From Bacteroidales bacterium (GTDB taxonomy: Bacteria > Bacteroidota > Bacteroidia > Bacteroidales > GCA-2748055), in NCBI GenBank assembly GCA_030589895.1, contig JAUUZQ010000016.1:1-50839 (forward strand): a stretch of 50,839 nt of DNA, read 5' to 3'. The number at the start of each line of letters is the position of its first letter. Within the stretch, counting starts at the first letter, position 1. A program made the position numbers and the translations under genes. The notes beneath the pieces were generated by a model that saw nothing but the letters and a program-made list of their open reading frames with translations, did no database searches and was not told where the DNA came from. Shown one piece after another: positions 1 to 8,567 of the stretch.

Positions 1-325
1 GAAACAGAAGCACCGAAACGATGTACTGTTCCACAGAAGATGAATTACATCCCGGCGCATTTATCCACTGTATACCCATCTTTTCGCAGTAAGCTGTGTC
101 AATATGATCGTAGCCAATTGTAGCGGTGGCAATAAATTTAATCCCGGATCCTTCCAAAAGTTCCTGATTACATAAGGTTCTGGTCCGAATAATTAGCGCG
201 TCTGCATCTTTAACATCCTCCGGAGCAATTTCATTCCCGGGCAAATAAATCACTTCTGCAAGATCTTCAAATGCCCCTTTAATGAATGGGATCTTGTTAT
301 CAATTATGAATTTCAGTTTTACCAT
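1..325 (-). CDS. pdxB: Erythronate-4-phosphate dehydrogenase, N-terminal part (cut by window edge)
   Basis: Reading leftwards from an ATG at 325, the frame is open to the window edge and gives about 108 residues. It starts MVKLKFIIDNKIPFIKGAFE and carries DADALIIRTRT, FIATATIGYDHIDTAYC and NAPGCNSSSVEQYI, the N-terminal substrate domain of the D-2-hydroxyacid dehydrogenase PdxB. By family knowledge PdxB oxidises 4-phosphoerythronate with NAD in the cytoplasm, in the deoxyxylulose-5-phosphate-independent route to pyridoxal phosphate. The NAD-binding domain and C-terminus lie outside the window. It begins 10 bp after the stop of the oxidoreductase gene, so it may be cotranscribed with lacI and that gene. 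The vitamin B6 role has no obvious link to uronates. A different hydroxyacid dehydrogenase is possible, but the GCN motif fits PdxB well. Confidence 0.8.
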   Translation of the reverse strand, partial: MVKLKFIIDNKIPFIKGAFEDLAEVIYLPGNEIAPEDVKDADALIIRTRTLCNQELLEGSGIKFIATATIGYDHIDTAYCEKMGIQWINAPGCNSSSVEQYIVSVLLF

Positions 326-335
326 TGTCCTTTGC

Positions 336-1181
336 TTATACCCCTCCAAACGCACTGTACCCACCATCGACAGGAATACAGATACCTGTTACAAAGTGGC
401 TCATATCCGATAAAAGATAGAGTACGGTTCCGGTAATATCTCCGGGTTCACCAAAAATTCCCATTGGTGTATTGTTAATAATTTTTTCTCCACGGAGTGT
501 AAGGTCTCCCGACTTTTCATCCAAAAGCAGAAACCTGTTTTGATTTGTCAGAAAGAAACCCGGTGCAATTGCATTTACACGTACACCCACTTTTGCAAAA
601 TGTACAGAAAGCCATTCCGTAAAATTATTTATGGAAGACTTTGCTGCAGAATAGGCAGGTATTTTTGTCAGGGGTTTATAGGCGTTCATTGAAGATATGT
701 TCAAAACAACGCCGCGCTGTCTTTTTACCATCTCCCTGGTAAATACCATTGAAGGCAACAGAGTTCCTGTAAAATTCAGATCGAAAACTTTCTGAAAACC
801 TTCCATTTCAAGTCCAAAGAAACCGTCTTCAAGATTATCGATATCATTTTCTGTCAGTTCCTCCAGCTTTGTTGTTGCCTGGGGAGAGTTACCTCCTGCG
901 CCATTGATCAGAAAATCCACATCTCCAATCTCCTTGATGATCTTATCATGAACATCCTGCAGTGATTTTTTATCAAGCACATTAGCCTTCATACCATAAG
1001 AGGCCGATCCTGTCACCTCTTTAACCTGCTTTGCGACTTTTTTTGCAGCATCCTCATTGATATCCAATATAACTGTTATAATTCCGGCATTTCCCAATCC
1101 TTCGGCGAGAGATGCACCAATTACACCACCTCCTCCGGTGATTACACAAATTTTTCCTTTTAAGTCATCCATTGTATTCAT
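336..1181 (-). CDS. uxuB: SDR-family D-mannonate oxidoreductase (fructuronate reductase)
   Basis: About 281 residues from ATG 1181. A TTG at 1190 in the same frame is possible, but it sits only 1 bp after the preceding stop. It is a classical short-chain dehydrogenase: cofactor motif TGGGGVIG near residue 15, NGAGG in the middle, catalytic NISSMNAYKP...YSAAK (Ser, Tyr, Lys), and a long insert after NGAGGNSP (LEELTENDIDNLEDGFFGLE) typical of the SDR type of mannonate oxidoreductase. The expected reaction is fructuronate to mannonate with NAD(P)H in the cytoplasm. Neighbours support this: uxaC and a tagaturonate epimerase lie divergently upstream and a LacI regulator precedes it by 10 bp. This is the SDR type, not the long-chain polyol dehydrogenase form of E. 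coli UxuB. Assignment to fructuronate rather than another keto acid is inference from family and context. Confidence 0.8.
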   Translation of the reverse strand: MNTMDDLKGKICVITGGGGVIGASLAEGLGNAGIITVILDINEDAAKKVAKQVKEVTGSASYGMKANVLDKKSLQDVHDKIIKEIGDVDFLINGAGGNSPQATTKLEELTENDIDNLEDGFFGLEMEGFQKVFDLNFTGTLLPSMVFTREMVKRQRGVVLNISSMNAYKPLTKIPAYSAAKSSINNFTEWLSVHFAKVGVRVNAIAPGFFLTNQNRFLLLDEKSGDLTLRGEKIINNTPMGIFGEPGDITGTVLYLLSDMSHFVTGICIPVDGGYSAFGGV

Positions 1182-1191
1182 AATTATCAAT

Positions 1192-2241
1192 TTATTTCAA
1201 ATAGTACTTAACATTTTCTTTTGTCAAAATATCAATAGGAAGAAGTACATCAGCTAAAACCTCCTGTTTCATAACCACCATATTAAACAAATTCTTCAAA
1301 CCAATATAAGACTGGTCCTCAGGGCTTTGAGAGATAAGAAAATCAATATACTCCCTGTTGAGGTAGTCGATACTTTGTGGCAAGAGATCATAACCAATCA
1401 GGCGAATGTTCATTGCACCACGCTCTGCCAAAAATTTAGCAAGCATGTGAACACGGGAATTTGTAACAAATATTCCTGCAAGATTATATTTGGATAATAC
1501 AAGCTCAATCTCATCAGCCAGCTCATTATACTGATCTCCGTTGATATCTAATGTGATAAGATTTCTTACGCGTTCCGCATGATCCTCAAAGTAATTTCTG
1601 AATCCACGCTCACGCTTGATAATATGATGGTAACTCTCCTCTTCAGAGGACAAATTTACAATAAGTAGATCCATATCGGTTTCAAGACCATAGCTCATAA
1701 TCCTGCCGGCGAGATATCCACTCTGGAAAGAATCCTGGCCAATAAAACTATTTGGATTTGCTCCTTCGATCCGGGAATTAAACAATACATATGGCAGACT
1801 AAAACTCTCCCATTTTTTTATGAACTCTAATGACAGGTCGTGAAATACAGGTGCAAAAAGTAATCCGCTATAATCAGAAAAATCCAGATCAGAAATTTTT
1901 TGTTGAAAGTCAGATTGACTGTGCTGATCAAACAGGAGAAATGCAACATCAACATCGTAATGTTTAATTTCACTCAATGCAGAATTCACTCCTTTTAAAG
2001 GAAGTTTCCAAAAATCGTGTGCGTTCACGGAATCAGGCATACATACCAGAAATTTATAAGAACGGTTTGCTGCAAGAACTCCCGCCAATATATCAGGCTG
2101 ATAATCATACTTATCCAGGATTTCCTGAACGTGATTTCTTGTCTTTTCAGACACACCATCACGATTATGGATTACCCGATCGACAGTTCCGGTTGAAAAT
2201 CCGGAAATTCTGGCAATATCTATGATTTTAATCTTTGGCAA
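1192..2241 (-). CDS. LacI-family transcriptional regulator, probable hexuronate repressor
   Basis: 349 residues. The N-terminal helix-turn-helix is IKIIDIARISGFSTGTVDRV, followed by the hinge region (YDYQPDILAGVLA) and a periplasmic-binding-protein-like sensor domain (residues about 60-349). The start must be TTG at 2241 (or another non-ATG codon next to it), because an in-frame TAA lies directly upstream. It is the first gene of a minus-strand unit with uxuB and pdxB and is divergent from uxaE-uxaC. A CGTGTGCGTACACG palindrome in the divergent spacer, a near copy inside this gene and another before kdgK suggest what it binds. The likely effector is a hexuronate or an intermediate such as fructuronate or KDG; that is inference. 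The STGTVDRV recognition helix is the variant common in Bacteroidota, unlike STVSRAL in the second LacI gene here. Confidence 0.88.
   Translation of the reverse strand: MPKIKIIDIARISGFSTGTVDRVIHNRDGVSEKTRNHVQEILDKYDYQPDILAGVLAANRSYKFLVCMPDSVNAHDFWKLPLKGVNSALSEIKHYDVDVAFLLFDQHSQSDFQQKISDLDFSDYSGLLFAPVFHDLSLEFIKKWESFSLPYVLFNSRIEGANPNSFIGQDSFQSGYLAGRIMSYGLETDMDLLIVNLSSEEESYHHIIKRERGFRNYFEDHAERVRNLITLDINGDQYNELADEIELVLSKYNLAGIFVTNSRVHMLAKFLAERGAMNIRLIGYDLLPQSIDYLNREYIDFLISQSPEDQSYIGLKNLFNMVVMKQEVLADVLLPIDILTKENVKYYLK
2016..2029. promoter_or_regulatory. Candidate auxiliary LacI operator inside the lacI gene
   Basis: CGTGTGCGTTCACG differs at one base from the operator at 2349-2362 and lies 333 bp away, within the regulator's own coding sequence. 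Paired sites like this let LacI-type tetramers loop DNA. The match could be chance codon content (it encodes part of HANVS), so this is tentative. Confidence 0.45.
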
Positions 2242-2301
2242 TTATGATTTATTTGTTTATATTTCTATAATTTATATACTATATCATAAATAATTATCAA
2301 A

Positions 2302-2334
2302 CAAAATTAGAAAATATATTTGTATTATCACAAT
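2302..2334 (-). promoter_or_regulatory. Candidate promoter of lacI-uxuB-pdxB
   Basis: On the minus strand TAATTTTG (2302-2309) matches the Bacteroidota -7 consensus TAnnTTTG exactly. ATTG (2331-2334) matches three of four bases of the -33 element with a 21 bp spacer. The predicted transcript starts near 2298, giving a leader of about 57 nt. It overlaps the divergent uxaE promoter. Confidence 0.5.
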
Positions 2335-2350
2335 GATTAGTGTAATTTCG
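2319..2350 (+). promoter_or_regulatory. Candidate promoter of uxaE-uxaC
   Basis: TTTG at 2319-2322, a 20 bp spacer, and TAATTTCG at 2343-2350 (seven of eight to TAnnTTTG after allowing the free positions). Transcription would start near 2354, inside the palindrome at 2349-2362, as expected for repression by a bound LacI protein. Confidence 0.55.
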
Positions 2351-2362
2351 TGTGCGTACACG
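2349..2362. promoter_or_regulatory. LacI-type operator in front of uxaE
   Basis: CGTGTGCGTACACG: arms CGTGT and ACACG around GCGT. It overlaps the predicted transcription start of uxaE-uxaC and lies in the spacer shared with the divergent lacI gene. A related site (sharing CGTGTGCGT) lies upstream of kdgK at 19428-19441. Confidence 0.65.
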
Positions 2363-2388
2363 TTTTTTAAATCCATACACCTATAATT

Positions 2389-3633
2389 ATGTTAAAACTA
2401 GAGAAGTATTCGTTTGGTATCGGAGATCGCTTTACAAAACAAGGCAGAGCTCAATTAGAAGCACTTTTAAAAGCCAATGAAGCTGGCATCCCCTTTGTTC
2501 CGGTTTGGAACAAGTCTTATCGTGAACATCAAATCGTAAAGTCATCTCCGTCCGACACGTGGAATGAGGCGACTGAAGCTACCCGTTCCATGAACTACAG
2601 TGGAAACTGGTACGTTGATGCTGATCATATCAACCTGAGCAATGTGGATGATTTTATTGAGCATTCGAACTTCTTTACACTTGATGTGGCAGATTACATT
2701 GGACAAGCGGCTGATCAGAAAGAGATGGATGATATGCTAAAGAAGTTATCGGTATTTTCCGGAGAATTAACCATTCCTGGTATTGAAGATTCCTTTCAAA
2801 TAACTAAATCTGACTTGGAACAGATAGTCCTCAAATTTTACAATGCCATAAAGGAAGCTGCCCTCATTTATCAGCATATTTATTCTAAGAAAGGAGACAA
2901 ATTCATTGCCGAGGTTTCTATGGATGAGGTAGATGAAGCCCAGACTCCCATTGAGCTCTTTTTCATTCTTGCCATGATTGATCATTTTGATATTCCGGCA
3001 CAAACTATCGCTCCAAAATTTACAGGGAGATTCAATAAAGGAGTCGATTATGTTGGTGATACAGAGAATTTCAGAATTGAATTTGAACAAGACCTCCTGG
3101 TCATTGATCATGCAGTAAATTGCTTTGGTCTGCCAGAGAATTTAAAGTTAAGCGTTCATTCCGGAAGTGATAAATTCTCTATCTATCCCATTATCGGCGA
3201 GCTAATTCAAAAACATGACAAGGGAATCCACATCAAAACTGCCGGCACTACCTGGCTCGAAGAAGTGATTGGACTGGCACTTGCAGGAGGAGAAGCACTG
3301 GATACGGCAAAAGAGATATATGAAAAAGCCTTCGACAGAAAAGCTGAACTTTGTGCTCCTTACGCAACTGTTATTGATATCGATGTAGATCACTTACCTT
3401 TACCAGAAGATGTAAACAAGTGGAGCAGTGAAAAATTCGTCAACACACTTCGACACATCCCCGATCATCCTGATTATGATAAAGGATTTCGGCAGCTGAT
3501 ACATGTTGGATATAAAATTGCAGCAGAAATGGGTGGTAGATACCTTGATCAGCTAGAGGTAAATAAAGAGATAGTTGGTGCGGAAGTGAGCAAGAATATA
3601 TTGGAGAGGCATGTGGGGAGATTGTTTGGGTAA
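2389..3633 (+). CDS. uxaE: Tagaturonate/fructuronate epimerase family protein (UxaE-like)
   Basis: 414 residues, starting MLKLEKYSFGIGDRF and followed by VPVWNKSYREHQIV, GNWYVDADHINLSNVDDF and IAPKFTGRFNKGVDYVGD. I recognise this pattern as the UxaE (tagaturonate epimerase) family. In Thermotoga the family interconverts tagaturonate and fructuronate, letting galacturonate enter the glucuronate branch without UxaB/UxaA. Candidate metal and substrate residues are His and Asp in DADHIN and the later HSGSDKFSIYP and HIKTAGTTWLEE blocks. No signal peptide, so cytoplasmic. It is followed after 68 bp by uxaC and preceded by a LacI operator, so it is probably induced by uronates. The family call is from memory of the sequence pattern; the neighbours (uxaC, uxuB) agree with it. 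Confidence 0.78.
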   Translation: MLKLEKYSFGIGDRFTKQGRAQLEALLKANEAGIPFVPVWNKSYREHQIVKSSPSDTWNEATEATRSMNYSGNWYVDADHINLSNVDDFIEHSNFFTLDVADYIGQAADQKEMDDMLKKLSVFSGELTIPGIEDSFQITKSDLEQIVLKFYNAIKEAALIYQHIYSKKGDKFIAEVSMDEVDEAQTPIELFFILAMIDHFDIPAQTIAPKFTGRFNKGVDYVGDTENFRIEFEQDLLVIDHAVNCFGLPENLKLSVHSGSDKFSIYPIIGELIQKHDKGIHIKTAGTTWLEEVIGLALAGGEALDTAKEIYEKAFDRKAELCAPYATVIDIDVDHLPLPEDVNKWSSEKFVNTLRHIPDHPDYDKGFRQLIHVGYKIAAEMGGRYLDQLEVNKEIVGAEVSKNILERHVGRLFG

Positions 3634-3701
3634 AACAAGGTGAAAGATAAAGGGTGAAGGGTGGAGAAACATAATTATCGAATCACATAGTACTAATAAG
3701 T

Positions 3702-5102
3702 ATGAAAAAGTTCATGGACGAGGCGTTTTTACTGGAGTCGAAAATTGCAGAGGAATTATATCACACATATTCTGATGAACTTCCTATTATCGATTACCAT
3801 TGTCACTTGTCGCCAGAAGATATTGCCAGGGATAGAATATTTGAGAATATCACCCAGGTTTGGCTGGCCGGAGATCACTATAAGTGGAGAGCCATGAGGG
3901 CCAATGGTATTGATGAAAATTACTGTACAGGATCAGCATCAGACAAAGAGAAATTCATGAAATGGGCAGAGACCGTTCCCATGACACTCAGAAATCCACT
4001 TTATCACTGGACCCATCTTGAGCTTAAACGATATTTTGGTATTGAAGAGCTTTTAGATGGTGAGACTGGCGAGCGTATCTATGAGCAGACCTCAAAAATG
4101 CTTCGATCGGAAGAGTACAGTGTAAGAAACCTTCTCAGGAGAATGAATGTAGAAGTGGTGTGTACTACTGATGATCCGATCGATACACTGGAACACCACA
4201 GAAAGATTAAGGATGATGGTTTTGAAATCAGGGTATTGCCCACATGGAGAGCCGACAAAGCAATGGCTATTGAAGATAATAAATCATACAATGCCTACCT
4301 GAATCTACTGGAAGAAGCTGCTGAGCAATCCATCAATACATTTATGGATCTACTGAATGCCTTGAATACCAGGCACGATTTCTTTGCTGAGATGGGATGC
4401 AAATTATCAGATCACGGACTGGAGACATTTTTCTATGAAGATTTTACGCATGAGGAAATTGAAAAAATATTTACGGAGATCAGGTCCGGAAATTCAGTTT
4501 CAGAAATTGACAAGCTGAAATTCAAAACAGCAATGCTGATTGAGCTTGCAGTGATGGATCATGAAAAAGGGTGGACACAACAGTTTCATATTGGTGCTAT
4601 CAGAAATAACAATGCCAGACGTTTCGAAACACTCGGGCCTGATACGGGATATGATTCAATCGGAGATTTTAGTATTGCACGTTCTATGTCAAGGTTTTTC
4701 AGTCATCTCGATAAGCAGGAGCAATTAGCCAAAACCATTGTCTACAACCTCAACCCGGCAGACAATGAGTTGATGGCTACCATGGCATACAATTTTAACG
4801 ATGGTGTTACCCCGGGTAAAATGCAATTCGGATCGGGATGGTGGTTTCTCGATCAGAAAAGAGGAATGGAAGCACAGATCAATACGCTCTCATCCCTTGG
4901 ACTGCTAAGTAAATTTGTTGGAATGTTAACCGATTCAAGAAGTTTTCTATCCTTCCCCCGACATGAATACTTCAGACGAATTCTTTGTAACCTCATTGCA
5001 AAAGATATGGAGAACGGAGAAATCCCAAATGATATGGAGATGCTTGGGAAGATGGTACAGGATATAAGTTATTATAATGCAAAGGAGTATTTTGAGTTTT
5101 AA
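3702..5102 (+). CDS. uxaC: Glucuronate (uronate) isomerase
   Basis: 466 residues, the normal UxaC length. Clear family motifs: IIDYHCHLSPEDIA near residue 29 with the metal-binding His-x-His, WLAGDHYKWRAMRANGI, and FQFGSGWWF-type region (MQFGSGWWFLDQKRGMEAQ) with SLGLLSKFVGMLTDSRSF near the C-terminus. It isomerises D-glucuronate to D-fructuronate and D-galacturonate to D-tagaturonate in the cytoplasm (amidohydrolase superfamily). With the epimerase directly upstream and the mannonate oxidoreductase in the divergent operon, both uronates can be funnelled to mannonate. It probably shares the uxaE promoter and operator; the 68 bp spacer contains GGTGAA/GGGTGAAGG-rich low-complexity sequence and no clear terminator. 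Confidence 0.95.
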   Translation: MKKFMDEAFLLESKIAEELYHTYSDELPIIDYHCHLSPEDIARDRIFENITQVWLAGDHYKWRAMRANGIDENYCTGSASDKEKFMKWAETVPMTLRNPLYHWTHLELKRYFGIEELLDGETGERIYEQTSKMLRSEEYSVRNLLRRMNVEVVCTTDDPIDTLEHHRKIKDDGFEIRVLPTWRADKAMAIEDNKSYNAYLNLLEEAAEQSINTFMDLLNALNTRHDFFAEMGCKLSDHGLETFFYEDFTHEEIEKIFTEIRSGNSVSEIDKLKFKTAMLIELAVMDHEKGWTQQFHIGAIRNNNARRFETLGPDTGYDSIGDFSIARSMSRFFSHLDKQEQLAKTIVYNLNPADNELMATMAYNFNDGVTPGKMQFGSGWWFLDQKRGMEAQINTLSSLGLLSKFVGMLTDSRSFLSFPRHEYFRRILCNLIAKDMENGEIPNDMEMLGKMVQDISYYNAKEYFEF

Positions 5103-5189
5103 CTCTGTGATAAAAAAATATAAACTCTCCTCTTTCGTTATAATAAATATGAATATAGTACTTTAGGATTCTACTTAAATCCGATTTAG

Positions 5190-7808
5190 ATGTTGAAGAA
5201 ATTTATCTTTTTCACCTTAACAATTCTGATAATCTCACATTCAGGTCTATACGGACAGGGGATTCAAGGAAAGGTAGTCGATTTTGAAGGAAACCCCATC
5301 TCCTACGCTTCCATATTCATAAAAGAATTAACAAGGGGAACAACCAGTAATTCTTTGGGACAATTCTCACTTCCTCTGCCAGCCGGGGAGTACCACATAT
5401 TTTTCAGAAGTTTGGGTTACACCGAAGTAATTAAAACGATTACTGTTGATCAGAGCATGCTTGAATTTCCCATAACGCTTCCTCCTCAAACCTATATGAT
5501 TCCAGAAGTAAGGGTAGTAGCAAGTGGAGAAGATCCTGCGTATTGGGTGATGAGAAAAGCGATCGGACTTGCAAATTACCACCTCAACCAGGTGCAGACC
5601 TATAATGCTGAAATATACATTAAAGGAACTGCCTTGTTTGATAAATTGCCACGTGCCATTGCGAGAAGAATCGAGGTTAACAATGTGAAGGTTGAAGAGG
5701 GACAGGCATATATGCTGGAATCCCTGAACCAGGTTAACTACAGGGCTCCCGACAGGTACGACATGAAGATTATTGCTTCACAGAATACCATTCCCGGTTA
5801 TATTGAATCTGTCAATCCAATGGATTACATCAATGCCAGTCTTTACCAGCAGCAGATTGAATCATTTGTCTCCCCACTTGCCCGCAGTGCATTTTCATAT
5901 TATAAGTATAGTTTTGAGGGCTCCTTCCTGCAGGGGAATTACATTATCGACAAGATAAAAGTAACTCCTAAACGAAAAAGTCAACAACTAGCTTCAGGAT
6001 TCCTTTATATAGTTGAAGATCTTTGGTGTCTGCATTCCAGTGATTTGGCTGTGAATACTATTGCGGGCACATTATATCTTCAGCAACTTTATGCAAATAT
6101 AATTATGGATGCCTGGCTACCAGTAAGTCATAAGATTGAAATGGCCGTGGAGATGGCTGGCGTTGTCGCCGGCGTTACTTATGTCTCTTCGCTTGAATAC
6201 AAAGAAGTGATTCTGAATCCTAATCTTCCAAGGTCTTACTTCATGCCAACGGCCGGCAAAAATGATGAGCCGCGTGAATTAAAGCCAAGCAAGGAGCAGG
6301 AGAAGATTATGGAGATCATGCAAAAGGATAATCTCACCGATCGCGACGTGGCAAAGATGACCAAGCTCATGGAAAAGGAAACTGAGGCTGCGAGTGGAGA
6401 GGCTAAAAATCTGGAAGTTGAAGGCACTAAATTTACTATTGATAACGATGCGGTAATAAATGATGCCCTATTTTGGGATAAGCACCGACCTGTCCCCTTA
6501 ACACCTGAAGAATTAACAACACTGGCTGTTCGGGATTCCGTGATGGGGTTTAGTACCGGAACAGTTACCAAAGATTCAACAAGGTATGCAAGAAGTAAAA
6601 AGAGCACTTTCAAAAAACTAGTCTCAGGTAATAATTATCAATCGGTCGACAGACTAACAAAATTTGAACACACAGGACTTCTGGACCTGTCAATGCTGGG
6701 ATACAATACGGTTGATGGATGGCGGTATGGACAACACTTTAAATTTAACCATACTGCAGACCGGATCACCACTTATCGATCTGAGCTATGGGCAGCTTAT
6801 GCATTTAACCGAAAGTCGCCAATCATCACCTGGAACTCCAGTATTCTATACGCACCAAAGATCAGAGGGAAAATTGCCCTGAGAATGGATTACACTTCTT
6901 TTGACTTCAATGAATCATCCGGAATTCCCAAATTAATAAATGCAGCCTACTCTCTATTTTACAGGGAGAATTACAGCAAAAGGTATGAAACGATTAATGC
7001 TTCCCTGGAGCACAGAATGGATCTGGCGACCGGATTGGTTTTGACCACAACCATTGATGGTGATATAAGGCGTGAGTTGACTAATAACTCAGATTTTTCA
7101 ATATTCTACAGAAACAGAACTTTGGAATCTTTTACCGACAACTTCCCGGAAAGCTATGATCCTGATCCTGACTTGTCAATCTATGATGACTCGAAGTTGC
7201 TGTCCGGAAAAATCCTGTTGGAATATACTCCCGAGCATTATTACAGATTGAAAGCAGGAAGGAAGCAGTATATTGAATCTAAATGGCCAACTCTGTATAT
7301 CACATATAAACATGCTATTCCTGTGGAGTCAAGTGGCTGGGCTGATTATCAGTTATTGTCCCTGGGATTGAGACAGAGCATGGAAGTCGGTCTTCTTTCG
7401 AAACTAAGCTATAGGCTGGAAGGAGGATACTACCTGAATGCTGATAACATGCATTTTGCAGATTTCAAACATTTCAAATCTTCTCCATTGTTATTTGATA
7501 CAAATGGTTTTGCTCAATCATTCGCACTCCTGAATTATTATCAGGCCAGTACCAATGAGTACTATTTTGAAGGGCATGTCCGACTCCGTTCTTCCTATAT
7601 GCTGATCAAATTACTTCCGTGGTTTAGCGAGCGATTATGGAATGAGGCATTGTCCATGGCATATCTTTATACGCCAACTATCAACAACCATATCCAATTG
7701 GGTTACAGTCTGAATGATATTGCATTTATGATGGATCTCGGAATATTCGTCGGGTTTGAAGATTGGGAATATTACGGAACAGAATTCAGGATTAACTTCC
7801 GCTTTTAG
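5190..7808 (+). CDS. DUF5686 outer-membrane protein with carboxypeptidase-like regulatory domain
   Basis: 872 residues. A signal peptide (residues 1 to about 22, ending GLYGQ) is followed by a CarboxypepD_reg-like beta-sandwich (about 24-105: GIQGKVVDFEGNPISYASIFIKEL), then the DUF5686 region with repeated aromatic beta strands to the C-terminus, which ends EFRINFRF with the terminal Phe usual for outer-membrane barrels. The architecture is common in Bacteroidota and its role is not settled. A hydrophilic, charged stretch around residues 360-415 interrupts the strand pattern and may be a periplasmic or extracellular loop. It lies 87 bp after uxaC on the same strand, but no sequence link to uronate metabolism is visible, so it may be a separate unit. 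Confidence 0.85.
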   Translation: MLKKFIFFTLTILIISHSGLYGQGIQGKVVDFEGNPISYASIFIKELTRGTTSNSLGQFSLPLPAGEYHIFFRSLGYTEVIKTITVDQSMLEFPITLPPQTYMIPEVRVVASGEDPAYWVMRKAIGLANYHLNQVQTYNAEIYIKGTALFDKLPRAIARRIEVNNVKVEEGQAYMLESLNQVNYRAPDRYDMKIIASQNTIPGYIESVNPMDYINASLYQQQIESFVSPLARSAFSYYKYSFEGSFLQGNYIIDKIKVTPKRKSQQLASGFLYIVEDLWCLHSSDLAVNTIAGTLYLQQLYANIIMDAWLPVSHKIEMAVEMAGVVAGVTYVSSLEYKEVILNPNLPRSYFMPTAGKNDEPRELKPSKEQEKIMEIMQKDNLTDRDVAKMTKLMEKETEAASGEAKNLEVEGTKFTIDNDAVINDALFWDKHRPVPLTPEELTTLAVRDSVMGFSTGTVTKDSTRYARSKKSTFKKLVSGNNYQSVDRLTKFEHTGLLDLSMLGYNTVDGWRYGQHFKFNHTADRITTYRSELWAAYAFNRKSPIITWNSSILYAPKIRGKIALRMDYTSFDFNESSGIPKLINAAYSLFYRENYSKRYETINASLEHRMDLATGLVLTTTIDGDIRRELTNNSDFSIFYRNRTLESFTDNFPESYDPDPDLSIYDDSKLLSGKILLEYTPEHYYRLKAGRKQYIESKWPTLYITYKHAIPVESSGWADYQLLSLGLRQSMEVGLLSKLSYRLEGGYYLNADNMHFADFKHFKSSPLLFDTNGFAQSFALLNYYQASTNEYYFEGHVRLRSSYMLIKLLPWFSERLWNEALSMAYLYTPTINNHIQLGYSLNDIAFMMDLGIFVGFEDWEYYGTEFRINFRF

Positions 7809-7861
7809 TAAAGATGAAATCTCCTAATTTAGCTGCCTGAAAAAAGTTTAATTCAATATTT

Positions 7862-8545
7862 ATGAAAGACATAAAATTCACTCTCTTCCTCATCCTCCTT
7901 TTTGGTCCATTTATCATTTTCCCTTCAGTATTTGATTTCTATATGCAATTCAATATTGAACATGGATTGCTCATGAGTTTTATCAAATTTGCAATATTGG
8001 CAACTTTGGGTGAGGTAATCGGATTGAGAATCAGGGTAGGAAAATACAATGAAAAAGGATTTGGAATAATTCCCAGAGCCATGGTTTGGGGTGTACTCGG
8101 ACTAAGTCTGAAGGCTGCATTTGATATTTTCGCATCCGGAACACCTCTTTTTCTTGAAAACATGGGAATGAAAGATGCTTCCCTCATTATAAATGGAGAC
8201 CTGACACCCGCAAAAGTACTTGTCTCTTTTTCCATTTCAACAGCACTAAATCTGTTTTACGCCCCGGTTTTAATGACTGTGCATAAGATTACTGATCTGC
8301 ATATTATCAATACCGGAGGGAGTATAAAGGGATTTTTCACTTCCATGGATGTCCTATCCATACTCAAGAAAATTGACTGGGATACACACTGGAATTTCAT
8401 TCTGAAGAGAACCATTCCCTTGTTCTGGATTCCTGCGCAAACATTTACATTTCTGCTTCCACCTGAGTACAGGATTCTATTTGCAGCATTTCTGGGTATT
8501 GTCCTGGGTGTCTTACTGGCATTAGCAAGTTTGAAGAAAAGATAA
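7862..8545 (+). CDS. Multipass membrane protein, Mpv17/PMP22-like
   Basis: 227 residues with an uncleaved hydrophobic start and about five or six membrane segments. The C-terminal part (DTHWNFILKRTIPLFWIPAQTF and LPPEYRILFAAFLGIVLG) resembles the Mpv17/PMP22 signature, where an NF..P..R..W pattern precedes the last helices. The function of bacterial members is unknown. It starts 53 bp after the DUF5686 gene and ends 11 bp from the convergent lysoplasmalogenase gene; a short inverted repeat with flanking A and T runs covers the junction. The family call is moderate; a generic membrane-protein label would be the safe alternative. Confidence 0.6.
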   Translation: MKDIKFTLFLILLFGPFIIFPSVFDFYMQFNIEHGLLMSFIKFAILATLGEVIGLRIRVGKYNEKGFGIIPRAMVWGVLGLSLKAAFDIFASGTPLFLENMGMKDASLIINGDLTPAKVLVSFSISTALNLFYAPVLMTVHKITDLHIINTGGSIKGFFTSMDVLSILKKIDWDTHWNFILKRTIPLFWIPAQTFTFLLPPEYRILFAAFLGIVLGVLLALASLKKR

Positions 8546-8567
8546 AAGAGGAAAATTTACTCTTTTT
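8544..8567. terminator. Bidirectional terminator-like hairpin
   Basis: AAAAGAG (8544-8550), loop of 9, CTCTTTT (8560-8566), with A and T runs that can serve both strands. It lies exactly between the convergent ends of the genes at 8545 and 8557. The stem is AT-rich and weak. Confidence 0.45.

Noticed and set aside
1..325. Uronate-specific dehydrogenase
   Set aside because: The N-terminal motifs fit PdxB better; position beside uronate genes is not sufficient.
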